Of a DNA stretch of 64,000 bases, positions 37,948-47,627 are shown piece by piece (within the stretch, counting starts at the first letter, position 1; every line of letters begins with the position of its first letter). The stretch is from NCBI GenBank assembly GCA_019637295.1, contig JAHBVX010000003.1:372001-436000 (forward strand), read 5' to 3'. Both the position numbers and the translations under genes were made by a program. This stretch comes from Polyangiaceae bacterium. Its GTDB lineage: Bacteria > Myxococcota_A > Polyangia > Polyangiales > Polyangiaceae. Below the pieces are notes generated by a model. That model did no database searches, was not told the origin of the DNA, and saw only the letters and a list, made by a program, of their open reading frames with translations.

Positions 37948-38646
37948 TCAGGGCCGGGCGCCCTCGAAGTGGTACTTCAACGTGCCCTTGAGGGGCATGT
38001 CCCCAGCGGTCACTTCCAGATCGAGCACCAAGTCGATCACCAACTTCTTGCCCTCGAAGCGCGCCGTGCCGGAGCGGACGATGCCGCTCATGCCGCCGCT
38101 ATCGGGCTCGAAGCAACGCTGGGCGGGCGCGATGTCGAACTCCTTGCGCGCCGGATCCTTGGGCTTCGCCTGCACCGTGCAGATGTCCTTGCCGTCGCTG
38201 CTGCTGATGGGGATGAGATCCACCCCGCCGTCGGCGCGATCCGCGACGCGCGTCTTGGCGTTCGGATCGTCCTCGACCTGCTCCGCCGCTCCGGCGAACG
38301 CGAAGCGCGAGGTGTCCTTGCCCGTGTACAGCCCCGCCCACTTGACGGTCGCGACGGGCCCGGGCTTGACCGGCGGGCCGGCGTCGGCGGCCGGGGGCGC
38401 GGCGCCGGCATCTTCGATGGGCGCGCTCGCGGTGGGAGCGGGCTGCTCCTCGGGGGGAGCCGGGGGCTCCGCCGGCGGCGCCGCTGCTCGGGGCTCGTCC
38501 GCCTCCGCGCCAGCATCGTCGGCGCGCTCGCGAGCCTGCCGTTCAGCGGCGACCAGCGGCCCGACGCCGAGCGGCGCTTCGCTGGGGAGCGGCGTCGAGC
38601 ACGCGACCCAGAGGAGGCAGAGCCACAGCCAACGGGGCGCTGGCAA
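37948..38646 (-). CDS. Lipoprotein with acidic Pro/Ala linker, unknown function
   Basis: 232 residues from a TTG that directly abuts the atpC stop (TGA-TTG with no gap), so it is probably expressed from the atpDC transcript. Lipobox LWVAC with Cys 16. A Pro/Ala/Glu-rich stretch (about 30-95) precedes a globular beta-rich domain (VATVKWAGLYTGKDTSRFAF; VDLIPISSSDGKDICTV; DLVLDLEVTAGDMPLKGTLK). No match to a known domain by eye. The association with ATP-synthase genes may only be positional. Confidence 0.75.
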   Translation of the reverse strand: MPAPRWLWLCLLWVACSTPLPSEAPLGVGPLVAAERQARERADDAGAEADEPRAAAPPAEPPAPPEEQPAPTASAPIEDAGAAPPAADAGPPVKPGPVATVKWAGLYTGKDTSRFAFAGAAEQVEDDPNAKTRVADRADGGVDLIPISSSDGKDICTVQAKPKDPARKEFDIAPAQRCFEPDSGGMSGIVRSGTARFEGKKLVIDLVLDLEVTAGDMPLKGTLKYHFEGARP

Positions 38647-39213
38647 TCAGCCCCCGCGCTTCTCGTCGTCGAGGCTGGTCAGACTCTTGCGGTCGACTTC
38701 GGCTTCCTCGTCCACGATGGCTTCGGCCAGATACGGCCCCTGCTCGACGTAGGTCTCCTGGGGCGCCGCGCCAAAGTCCGAGCGAACGGTGGCGGGCGGC
38801 GGGTCACCGTACAGCTCGAGCTGCACTGCGGCCCACAGCTCGCGATCCACCAGCTCTTGGTACTCCGCGCTCTCCGGATCACCCCCGAACTTGTCGAGCG
38901 CCTCGTCCGCTTCCTTCAGCTCGAGCCGTGCCCGCACCGGGTCCACGCTCTCCTTCTCGATGAAACGGTCCGTGAGCATCACGGCGTGATTGCCCATCAC
39001 CTCGACGAACCCACCCGCGACGGCGAAGCGCCGCTCTTCCCCGTCGCGATGGTAGGTCACGATGCCGGTCTTCAGCGCCGCGAGCAGCGGGCGGTGTCCG
39101 GGCAGCACGCCGAACTCCCCCTGCACGCTGGGCGCCGCCAAGTCATGCACCTGCTCGCGCAAGGCGACGCCGTCGGGGGTGACGATCTCGAGCAGGATCT
39201 CCGACGAACTCAT
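38647..39213 (-). CDS. atpC: ATP synthase F1 subunit epsilon, extended
   Basis: 188 residues. The N-terminal beta-sandwich is typical (LLEIVTPDGVALREQVHDLA; QGEFGVLPGHRPLLAALKTG; FAVAGGFVEVMGNHAVMLTD), followed by the helical hairpin (DPVRARLELKEADEALDKF). The usual length is about 130-140; here about 50 extra acidic residues follow (ELYGDPPPATVRSDFGAA ... EAEVDRKSLTSLDDEKRGG). The added tail could affect inhibition by the C-terminal helices. It sits 7 bp after atpD; the other F1Fo genes are not in this window. Confidence 0.95.
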   Translation of the reverse strand: MSSSEILLEIVTPDGVALREQVHDLAAPSVQGEFGVLPGHRPLLAALKTGIVTYHRDGEERRFAVAGGFVEVMGNHAVMLTDRFIEKESVDPVRARLELKEADEALDKFGGDPESAEYQELVDRELWAAVQLELYGDPPPATVRSDFGAAPQETYVEQGPYLAEAIVDEEAEVDRKSLTSLDDEKRGG

Positions 39214-39220
39214 GATGGCC

Positions 39221-41046
<1,826 letters not shown>

Positions 41047-42300
41047 ATGGCAGCTCTGCAGCAGTACCTCGCCGTGCGCCAGACCAGCGAGGGGCTGTGC
41101 GAGCCGCTGGCGACCGAAGACTTCGTGCCGCAGTCGATGCCCGACGCGAGCCCGACCAAGTGGCACCTGGCTCACACCTCGTGGTTCTTCGAGACGTTCC
41201 TGCTCCGGCCCCACCTCGTGGACTACCGGCCCTTCGACGCGGGGTTCGAGTATCTCTTCAACTCGTACTACGAGGCGGTCGGCCCCCAGTACCCGCGCGC
41301 CGCGCGAGGCGCCATCACTCGTCCCACGGTCGAGCAGGTCTTCGACTATCGGCGCCACGTCGACGCCGCGATGACCACGCTGCTCCTGCGCCCCCTCGAG
41401 CCGCACCTGCTGGCGCTGGTCACCCTCGGAGTGCACCACGAGCAGCAGCACCAAGAGCTGTTGCTGATGGACCTGCTGCACCTCTACTCGAACCATCCGG
41501 CGCCGCCGGCGTACCGGGCAGGCAGCGCAGCGGCCCTACCCGCAGCGCCCCAGCGCTCCGTCGCCTTCGACGGCGGCGATGGCCAGGTGGGCCACGACGG
41601 CGATGGCTTCTGCTTCGACAACGAGACGCCACGTCATCGCGTGTGGCTCGAGCCCTTCGAGCTTGGGAGCCGTTTGGTCACGAACGGCGAGTACCTCGAG
41701 TTCATGGCGGACGGTGGCTACGAGCAGCCGGCGCTGTGGCTCTCGGACGGGCTCGCCCTCGCGCGACGGGAGGGCTGGCAGGCGCCGCTACACTGGCGGC
41801 GGCGCGAGGGCGCCTGGCTCGAGCTGACCCTGCGCGGGCTCGGGCCCGTCGCGCCGGAGCGGCCCGTCGCTCACGTGAGCTTCTTCGAGGCGGACGCCTT
41901 CGCCACCTGGGCGGGGTCACGCCTCCCGACCGAGCAGGAGTGGGAGCTCGCCGCAGCCGGCGCTCCGGTGTCGGGGAACCTCCTGGAGCGCGGGGAGCTC
42001 TGCGCCATCGCCGCAGGCGATGACGCCGGGATTTCGCAGCTGTACGGGGATCTCTGGGAGTGGACCCGCTCTGCCTACGAGCCGTATCCGGGCTTCCGCG
42101 CCCGTGAGGGCGCGATCGGCGAGTACAACGGCAAGTTCATGATCAGCCAGCAGGTGCTGCGCGGCGGTTCGTGCGCGACCCCGACGAGTCACATTCGTGC
42201 GACCTACCGTAACTTCTTCTACCCCCACCAACGTTGGATGTTCTCCGGGATCCGCCTCGCCCGCGGACCTGCCCGGCCAGCAGAAGGGATCTCGACATGA
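41047..42300 (+). CDS. egtB: Ergothioneine biosynthesis sulfoxide synthase EgtB
   Basis: 417 residues. The N-terminal DinB_2 domain (1-150) has the iron-ligand histidines: KWHLAHTSWFFETFLL near 37-52 and GVHHEQQHQELLLMDLLH near 130-147 (HxxxHxE motif). The C-terminal FGE-sulfatase domain (about 185-415) has LVTNGEYLEFMADGGY, LYGDLWEWTRSAYEPYPGF and VLRGGSCATPTSHIRATYRN. EgtB joins the thiol of (gamma-glutamyl)cysteine to hercynine. The methyltransferase EgtD usually adjacent is not here. It is coupled by ATGA overlap to an eight-cysteine lipoprotein. Confidence 0.95.
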   Translation: MAALQQYLAVRQTSEGLCEPLATEDFVPQSMPDASPTKWHLAHTSWFFETFLLRPHLVDYRPFDAGFEYLFNSYYEAVGPQYPRAARGAITRPTVEQVFDYRRHVDAAMTTLLLRPLEPHLLALVTLGVHHEQQHQELLLMDLLHLYSNHPAPPAYRAGSAAALPAAPQRSVAFDGGDGQVGHDGDGFCFDNETPRHRVWLEPFELGSRLVTNGEYLEFMADGGYEQPALWLSDGLALARREGWQAPLHWRRREGAWLELTLRGLGPVAPERPVAHVSFFEADAFATWAGSRLPTEQEWELAAAGAPVSGNLLERGELCAIAAGDDAGISQLYGDLWEWTRSAYEPYPGFRAREGAIGEYNGKFMISQQVLRGGSCATPTSHIRATYRNFFYPHQRWMFSGIRLARGPARPAEGIST

Positions 42301-42650
42301 AACGCTTCATCTACACCGTCGTCGCCTTTGCCTTGGCCTCGCCCGCGTGCGGCGCGGCCGAGACGCCTCCCGCCGTCGCGCCTCAACCCGAGCCCCCCCC
42401 TCCGCCGCCGTCGGGTGGTGCGCCGGGGGACCCCGGCGGCGCCACCGTCGGCGCGGGCTGCAAGGTCGGCGGGTGCTCGGCGACCGTGTGCTCCGAGGCG
42501 AGCGGCGAGGACATGATGACCACCTGCGAGTTCAAGCCGGAGTACGCGTGCTACCGCTCGGCGACCTGCGAGAAGCAAGCCGACGGCGCGTGCGGCTGGA
42601 CCCAGACGCCGGAGCTGTCGGCGTGCCTCGCCAATCCGCCCGCGGAGTGA
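42297..42650 (+). CDS. Eight-cysteine-cluster lipoprotein
   Basis: 117 residues from the ATG overlapping the egtB stop. Signal MKRFIYTVVAFALASPAC with Cys 18 as likely anchor, then a Pro/Gly linker (to about 55). The C-terminal 60 residues hold exactly eight further cysteines in a compact module (GAGCKVGGCSATVCSE, TTCEFKPEYACYRSATC, GACGWTQTPELSAC). This pattern matches, from memory, a myxobacterial eight-cysteine-cluster domain, presumably four disulfides; the function is unknown. A stable hairpin follows 4 bases after the stop. Confidence 0.75.
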   Translation: MKRFIYTVVAFALASPACGAAETPPAVAPQPEPPPPPPSGGAPGDPGGATVGAGCKVGGCSATVCSEASGEDMMTTCEFKPEYACYRSATCEKQADGACGWTQTPELSACLANPPAE

Positions 42651-42654
42651 GCCC

Positions 42655-42686
42655 CGTCCGGACCCGCGGACGCGCGCGTCCGGACG
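42655..42686 (+). terminator. 32-nt hairpin after the eight-cysteine gene (repeat of 45016-45047)
   Basis: CGTCCGGAC, 14-base loop, GTCCGGACG: a perfect 9-bp stem starting 5 bases after the stop codon. The same arms and same loop length occur at 45016-45047. There is no T-run, so a terminator or RNA-stabilising role is inferred only from position. Confidence 0.6.
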
Positions 42687-42758
42687 AACGCCGCGCACCT
42701 ACATCATCCTACAGCCGCGAATCTGCGTAGAAATCCGGCTTCGGTCCCGCGGCCGACT

Positions 42759-42774
42759 CGGCACGGTGCTTGCT
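42759..42774 (+). promoter_or_regulatory. Sigma-54 (-24/-12) promoter candidate
   Basis: CGGCACGGTGCTTGCT fits the sigma-54 consensus: GG at -25/-24, CAC following, and TTGCT with GC at -13/-12, at the exact 10-base spacing. The start site would be near 42785, leaving about 19 nt with an AGGAG ribosome site before the ATG at 42804. The first base of the element is C rather than T. Confidence 0.5.
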
Positions 42775-42803
42775 GAAGCAGTGTCCAGAGGAGTCGCGAA
42801 ACA

Positions 42804-43940
42804 ATGAACAGTTGGCGCACGGCAGTCTGGATGGCGGTAGGAGTTGGGGTGAGCTTCGGCGTGGGCGCGTGCGCTCCGGCCACAGCGCCGATCGAGTCCG
42901 AAGAGCTGACCGAGGACACCGAAGCGGTCGGGGAAGGCCTCACCGGTCCCGTGGCCGTGGGCTCGACGCTCAAGACGACGGGCAACGTGAACCTTCGCAC
43001 CGGGGCGTCGACCTCGCACAGCATCATCCGCGTCGTGCCCAAGGGCTCGACCGTCACCGTGGCGGCCTCCAACCCGAGCAACGGCTTCTACCAGGTCAAG
43101 CACAACGGCACGCTCGGGCACCTGCACGGCAACTACCTCGAGCCGACCGGCGGCTCGTCGGGCTCGCTGCCCACTGGCACGACCCTCACGGCGACCGCGA
43201 ACGTGAACCTGCGCTCGGGGCCGTCGACCTCCTACTCCGTGCACACGGTGGTGCCCGCGGGCGCGCAGGTCGCGCTGCTGTCACCCAATCCGAACAACGG
43301 CTTCTACAACGTGCAGTACTCCGGCTACTCGGGCTGGAGCTCGAGCAAGTACTACACGACGAGCGGCGGTGGTGGCGGCGGCAGCGGCGGCAGCGGCGGC
43401 ACGGCCGGTAGCGGCGGAACGTCGGGCAGCGGCGGCGCAGGCGGTGGCGCCGGCGGCGGCGCGACGGACAAGATCACCGCGGCCATGCAGCGGGCCGAGT
43501 GGGGCGTCGGCTTCTCGTACTGGTGGGGTCACGGGCGGTTCCTCGAGGGCGGTCCCAAAGGCAACGCCGGCTCGTGCTCGGGCTCCTGCCCGAGCTGCTC
43601 GCACAGCGGCAGCTACGGCGGCGACTGCTCCGGCTACGTGGCCAAGGTGTGGCAAGTCCCGTCGAGCAACACGAACATGAGCGTCGACAGCCACCCGTAC
43701 ACCACCGCGGAGTTCAACGTCAGCAGCAGCCAGTGGTCCGTCATCAACCGCAGCAACATCAAGAAGGCCGACGCGCTCAACTACCGCAGCAACGGCGCGG
43801 GACACGTCTTCATCTACTCCCACGGTGATGCCTGGGGCTCGATGTACGCCTACGAGTGCAAGAGCTGCGCTGCGGGCTGCGTGAAGGGCTATCGAACCGC
43901 CGGCAACGCCTACAAGACGATCCGCCGCGCGGGCTACTGA
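42804..43940 (+). CDS. Lipoprotein with two SH3b domains and NlpC/P60-like peptidase domain
   Basis: 378 residues. Lipobox-like VGAC with Cys 23. Two bacterial SH3 domains (about 48-110 and 118-180: TGNVNLRTGASTSHSIIRVV; TANVNLRSGPSTSYSVHTVV) bind cell wall in related enzymes. A Gly/Ser linker (about 183-218) leads to a cysteine peptidase domain with catalytic Cys 275 in YGGDCSGYVAKVW and likely His 334 in AGHVFIYSHGD, the NlpC/P60/CHAP arrangement. Predicted role: peptidoglycan hydrolysis, for wall remodelling or attack on prey. A sigma-54-type promoter precedes it, so expression is probably developmental or activator-dependent. Confidence 0.88.
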   Translation: MNSWRTAVWMAVGVGVSFGVGACAPATAPIESEELTEDTEAVGEGLTGPVAVGSTLKTTGNVNLRTGASTSHSIIRVVPKGSTVTVAASNPSNGFYQVKHNGTLGHLHGNYLEPTGGSSGSLPTGTTLTATANVNLRSGPSTSYSVHTVVPAGAQVALLSPNPNNGFYNVQYSGYSGWSSSKYYTTSGGGGGGSGGSGGTAGSGGTSGSGGAGGGAGGGATDKITAAMQRAEWGVGFSYWWGHGRFLEGGPKGNAGSCSGSCPSCSHSGSYGGDCSGYVAKVWQVPSSNTNMSVDSHPYTTAEFNVSSSQWSVINRSNIKKADALNYRSNGAGHVFIYSHGDAWGSMYAYECKSCAAGCVKGYRTAGNAYKTIRRAGY

Positions 43941-43948
43941 GGACTCCG

Positions 43949-45013
43949 ATGAACCGCAAGCGAGCAACCGTTGGCGCACTGGTCCTGATCGCGAGTGCGG
44001 CGCTGTGGTGGAGCCGGCCGTCGGACTCCTCGGCGGCGCCACCCTCCCGCGCGGTGTCCTCGACGCGAGCCCCGCCCGCCGCGCAGCCCGCGCGGACCGT
44101 CGCCCCGAAGGCGGACGCGAAGCGCGGCGTGGCTCGGCGCGCCGCCGCCGGCCCAGTCTACGCCGCGAGCTGGGGCAGCGGCGCGGACCAACTCGGCCGC
44201 GAGCGCCCGGACGAGGGTAACCCGCTCGGACCGATGAGCTTCACCACCGACGCCAAGGGCAGGCTGCTGGTGCTCGACGGGGTCAACGGGAGGCTGGTGC
44301 GACGCGGTGCCGACGGCTCACCCGACACGCTGATCGACATCGACGTGATCAACCCCGAGGACATCGCCGTGGGGGAAGACGGCTCTATCGCCGTGCTCGA
44401 TCGCTTCCGCGACAAGTCGGTGGCGCTCTTCGACGAGTCCGGTCGCCCGCTCGGCAAGTTGCCGCTCGAGGGGGACGGCGTGCCGGACGTCGGCAGCATC
44501 ACGTCCATCACGGTGGACGGGGGCGATGTCTACGCCGAGCGCGAGCACGGGCCGCTGGTCAAGCTGGGCTCCCTCTCCGGGCAGCCCGCGGCGGACCGGA
44601 CCGAGATCCCGGGTCGCCCGAGCCGCGACGGCCTGTCCTTCCTCAACGCTGGCATCATCGAGGCACCCGCTGGCCGGGCGTACGTGTCGTCCGTCGAGCG
44701 CGCGACGGGCAATCACCGCTATACCCGCGAGCTGCGGCTCGAGGCGCCGCTGCGGCAAATCCACCTGCTCGACACCGATCAAGCGGGGACCGTGTACTTC
44801 GGGGCCGAGCTCGAGCGCTCCGAGACCGAGACCAGCCTGATCGTGGTGTGCCTCGAGGCCCTGAGCGGCATGCCCATGGGCAGCGTGGCCGTCCCGGCGA
44901 ACACCCTCGCCGAAGAGTCCTTCCGGGACTTCGTGGTGCTCCCGGGGGGCGGTGTCCTGCACGCCCTGCGCACGGAGCAGGGCGTGAGCTACACCCGCTA
45001 CGACTGCGAGTGA
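43949..45013 (+). CDS. Exported NHL/beta-propeller-like protein
   Basis: 354 residues from the ATG 9 bp after the upstream gene. A signal-anchor helix (about 7-23) and an Ala/Pro-rich linker precede five or six propeller-type strands (SFTTDAKGRLLVLDGVNGRL, PEDIAVGEDGSIAVLDRFRD, SVALFDESGRPLGKLPLEGD, SITSITVDGGDVYAEREHGP). NHL-like propellers bind proteins, sugars or nucleic acids and here probably bind something outside the membrane. Co-transcription with the SH3b-NlpC/P60 gene is likely, and a 9-bp-stem hairpin follows 2 bases after its stop. Confidence 0.78.
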   Translation: MNRKRATVGALVLIASAALWWSRPSDSSAAPPSRAVSSTRAPPAAQPARTVAPKADAKRGVARRAAAGPVYAASWGSGADQLGRERPDEGNPLGPMSFTTDAKGRLLVLDGVNGRLVRRGADGSPDTLIDIDVINPEDIAVGEDGSIAVLDRFRDKSVALFDESGRPLGKLPLEGDGVPDVGSITSITVDGGDVYAEREHGPLVKLGSLSGQPAADRTEIPGRPSRDGLSFLNAGIIEAPAGRAYVSSVERATGNHRYTRELRLEAPLRQIHLLDTDQAGTVYFGAELERSETETSLIVVCLEALSGMPMGSVAVPANTLAEESFRDFVVLPGGGVLHALRTEQGVSYTRYDCE

Positions 45014-45015
45014 TC

Positions 45016-45047
45016 CGTCCGGACGTCGGACAGCGAGAGTCCGGACG
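45016..45047 (+). terminator. 32-nt hairpin after the beta-propeller gene (repeat of 42655-42686)
   Basis: CGTCCGGAC, 14-base loop, GTCCGGACG, starting 3 bases after the stop. Arms and loop length are identical to the copy after the eight-cysteine gene; the loops differ in sequence. Confidence 0.6.
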
Positions 45048-45134
45048 AACCGGCGGTGTGCCCTTGAAATACCGGTAAGTGCCGAGAAATCTGGCGCCGC
45101 TGCGACGGCACGCGACGTGCAGACTCGAGTAGAC

Positions 45135-45680
45135 ATGGTTCGTACCCTCCCCCTTCACCTGCTCCTGGCCACGCTGCTGCTCGGCCCGGTCGCCTGCGCC
45201 GTGGGCTCGGAGGACGTGGACCCCGACAAGCCGACGCCGAAGCCCGTGGTCTCGCAGGGCTCGGGCCAGACCGAGCAGCCCGTCGAGGACGACGGGAGCT
45301 GGGGCGGCAAGAGCGACGACCCAGAGGACGGCGAGCCGGGGGCGGGCGGCGCCGGCGGCAACGGCGACGTGGGGGACGAGGAGCCCGATCCCGGCTTCGC
45401 CTGCGGCAGCGAGACCTGCTTCGCCGGCGAGTCGTGCTGCAACGGCTCCTTCTGCTACCCGACCCAGTGCACCCAGTGCTGCAGCGCTGGTAGCGGGGGC
45501 GGCGGCGGTAGCGGCGGCGGGGGCAGCGGCGGTAGCGGCGGCGGCTCCCCGCCCCCCCCCTCGGGCATGTGCGGCGGCAAGTGCGGCTCTCCGCTGCCGC
45601 AGTCCGCGGGGTGCTACTGCGACGTCTTGTGCGTCGTGAACATGGACTGCTGCCCGGACTTCTTCCTGTATTGCATCTGA
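45135..45680 (+). CDS. Lipoprotein with C-terminal somatomedin-B domain
   Basis: 181 residues from ATG 45135 (a GTG 18 bases upstream is in frame). Lipobox GPVAC, Cys 21. Acidic Gly-rich linker; a first Cys knot (CGSETCFAGESCCNGSFCYP) near 90-110; a Gly/Ser spacer; then residues 146-180 with eight cysteines spaced 3-9-1-3-5-0-6 (CGGKC, CYCDVLC, DCCPDFFLYC). That is exactly the spacing of the vertebrate somatomedin-B domain (vitronectin), a disulfide-knotted protein-binding module. The domain is rare in bacteria; it probably binds another surface protein. Last member of the 42-45.7 kb secretome run. Confidence 0.8.
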   Translation: MVRTLPLHLLLATLLLGPVACAVGSEDVDPDKPTPKPVVSQGSGQTEQPVEDDGSWGGKSDDPEDGEPGAGGAGGNGDVGDEEPDPGFACGSETCFAGESCCNGSFCYPTQCTQCCSAGSGGGGGSGGGGSGGSGGGSPPPPSGMCGGKCGSPLPQSAGCYCDVLCVVNMDCCPDFFLYCI

Positions 45681-45693
45681 GCGCGGCGCCTCG

Positions 45694-45721
45694 AGAGCTG
45701 TCGAACAATCGACAGCCCTTC
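45694..45721 (+). repeat. Partial copy of the dispersed hairpin repeat
   Basis: GAGAGCTGTCGA-ACAA-TCGACAGCCCTT: the third palindrome of the repeat (compare 36455-36482 and 49892-49919) with two mismatches in the outer stem. It begins 14 bp after the somatomedin-B gene; the other two palindromes are absent. Confidence 0.7.
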
Positions 45722-45816
45722 AGTCCCCGCAGACGCCCGGTCCAGCCGTACCCGCGCCGCACAGGCCCAGGCGGTGGGTTCACGTCGCAGCGCTTTCGGG
45801 AATCACTGAACACCGT

Positions 45817-45822
45817 TACAGT
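45817..45822 (+). promoter_or_regulatory. Candidate -10 box of the radical SAM gene
   Basis: TACAGT ends 8 bases before the ATG at 45831; no good -35 and no Shine-Dalgarno. Confidence 0.25.
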
Positions 45823-45830
45823 CTTCGGCG

Positions 45831-46928
45831 ATGGTCAAGCGCCTGCCGATCGACAATCCGCCGAACCCCTGGTCCGCGGCCCAGGTCGAGTTCGACGTGG
45901 GCGAGCCGCCACGGCAGGGCCTCGAGGTCTACGAGGACGACAGCCGCAGCATCCTGAGCGAGAACGACAGCCCGGATCTGCCGTTTCGCTACAGCCTCAA
46001 CCCCTACCGAGGCTGCCTCCACGCCTGCGCGTATTGCTACGCACGACCGACCCACGAGTATCTCGGCTTCGGCGCGGGCACGGACTTCGACCGCCGCATC
46101 GTGATCAAGCGCCAGGCGGCGTCGCTGCTCCGCGCGGCGTTCGAGCGGCGGTCCTGGACCGGCGAGACCATCCTGTTCAGCGGCAACACGGACTGCTACC
46201 AGCCCCTCGAGGCCAGCTTGGGGCTGACGCGCGACTGCCTAGCGGTGTGCGCGGAGTACCGAAACCCGGTGCACGTCATCACCAAGGCGGCGCTGATCGA
46301 GCGCGATCTCGCGTTGCTCGAGCGCCTGCACCGAGACGCTCGCCTCGGCATCACCATCAGCATACCGCTGTGGCAAGAGGCCGCCGCCCGCGCGCTCGAG
46401 CCTGGCGCGCCGACGCCGGCGCGCCGCATCGAGACCGTGCGCCGACTCGCCAGCGCGGGTCTTCACGTCACGGTCAACATCGGGCCGCTGATCCCGGGCT
46501 TGAGCGACCGGGATCTGCCGCGCATCCTGGAGCAGAGCGCGCGCGCGGGGGCCCAGCGCGCGGCGCTCATCCTGCTACGGCTGCCCGGTCCCGTCCTGTC
46601 GGTGTTCGAGCAGCGCCTGCACCGGGAGCTGCCGCTCGTCGCGGCCAAGGTGATGGCGCGCATGCGCGAGGCGCGCCGGGGCGAGCTGCAGAGCAACCGC
46701 GTCTTCGAGCGCATGACGGGTCAGGGCGAGTACTTCCGGACGCTGCAGGCGGTGTTCGACGCGACCGCTCGCCGGCTGGGCCTCGAGCTCGGGGAAGGCG
46801 GCGGAGCGTTGGCGCTCGGCGCCCCCGGGACCAACACCTTTCGCCGTCCGACGGACCGCGGGGGCCAGCTGCGGCTGTTCGACCCTCGACCCGACGCGGC
46901 CGCCCCCGCGGCGAGGGTTCGAGGGTAG
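45831..46928 (+). CDS. PA0069-family radical SAM protein
   Basis: 365 residues. The [4Fe-4S] motif is CLHACAYC (Cys 62, 66, 69), preceded by NPYRGC as in the SPL/PA0069-like branch, and followed by SGNTDCYQPLEASLGLTRD and ITKAALIERDLALLERL. The N-terminal 60 residues (NPPNPWSAAQVEFDVGEPP) match the PA0069 family, whose substrate is not established. Spore photoproduct lyase is the nearest well-known relative but the UV-lesion Cys arrangement is not obvious. Head of a four-gene rightward run. Confidence 0.9.
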   Translation: MVKRLPIDNPPNPWSAAQVEFDVGEPPRQGLEVYEDDSRSILSENDSPDLPFRYSLNPYRGCLHACAYCYARPTHEYLGFGAGTDFDRRIVIKRQAASLLRAAFERRSWTGETILFSGNTDCYQPLEASLGLTRDCLAVCAEYRNPVHVITKAALIERDLALLERLHRDARLGITISIPLWQEAAARALEPGAPTPARRIETVRRLASAGLHVTVNIGPLIPGLSDRDLPRILEQSARAGAQRAALILLRLPGPVLSVFEQRLHRELPLVAAKVMARMREARRGELQSNRVFERMTGQGEYFRTLQAVFDATARRLGLELGEGGGALALGAPGTNTFRRPTDRGGQLRLFDPRPDAAAPAARVRG

Positions 46929-46938
46929 CGTCAGGCTC

Positions 46939-47592
46939 GTGCAGGATGCCTCCTCGTGCCGGGTGTGCCGCGCGGCGCGGCTTCGTCCCTTCGATACCGT
47001 CGCAGGGCGAGACTACTTCGAGTGCCAGCGCTGCCTGGCAGTGCTGCTCGACCCGAGCCAGCTCCCCACCCGGGCCCAAGAGCGAGCCCACTACGATCTG
47101 CACCAGAACGAGGTGAGCGATCCGCGCTACCGCGAGTTCTTGTCGCGACTCGCCCAGCCGCTGCTCGCGCGCCTGAGCCCCGGTAGCCACGGGCTCGACT
47201 ACGGCTGCGGTCCGGGCCCAGCGTTGGCAGCCATGCTGCGGGAGGCGGGTCACTCGGTCGCGCTCTACGATCCAGAGTACGCCGCGGACCCGGGCGCGCT
47301 CGAGCAACGCTATGACTTCATCACCTGCAGCGAGGTGGTCGAGCACTTCCACCGGCCTGGGGACGAGTTCGAGCGGCTGGTCGGTCTGCTCCGCGGCGGC
47401 GGCTGGCTCGCGATCATGACGGCGTTTCGTCCGACGGACCGCGACTTCGGCTCCTGGTACTACCGCCGTGATCCGACCCACGTGGTGTTCTACCAGGCCG
47501 CCACATTTCGGGTGTTGGCGGGCGATCACGGGCTCGGGTGCGTGCTGGCAGAGGGCGACGTCGCGCTGCTGCGCAAGGTCAGACGCCCCTAG
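46939..47592 (+). CDS. Class I SAM-dependent methyltransferase with N-terminal zinc ribbon
   Basis: 217 residues, GTG start 10 bp after the radical SAM stop. The N-terminus has two CxxC pairs (CRVCRAARLRPFDTV; FECQRCLAVLLDP) forming a zinc ribbon; the SAM motif is LDYGCGPGPALAAMLREAGH near 87-106, followed by a SEVVEHFHRPGDEFERL segment typical of class I methyltransferases and a DRDFGSWYYRRDPTHVVFY stretch. The substrate is unknown; similar proteins methylate sugars or small molecules. Confidence 0.88.
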   Translation: MQDASSCRVCRAARLRPFDTVAGRDYFECQRCLAVLLDPSQLPTRAQERAHYDLHQNEVSDPRYREFLSRLAQPLLARLSPGSHGLDYGCGPGPALAAMLREAGHSVALYDPEYAADPGALEQRYDFITCSEVVEHFHRPGDEFERLVGLLRGGGWLAIMTAFRPTDRDFGSWYYRRDPTHVVFYQAATFRVLAGDHGLGCVLAEGDVALLRKVRRP

Positions 47593-47627
47593 TCGACAGG
47601 GGCGGGTGGTGGGACACTCCCACCTGC

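Noticed and set aside
43366-43465. GGC-rich tandem-like DNA considered as a microsatellite or regulatory repeat
   Set aside because: It encodes the Gly/Ser linker between SH3b and peptidase domains; codon-level repetition explains it.
45107-45120. Second sigma-54-like GG-N10-GC site before the somatomedin-B gene
   Set aside because: The -12 half reads GTGCA rather than TTGCA and the implied start site lies about 3 nt before the ATG without a ribosome site; probably chance.
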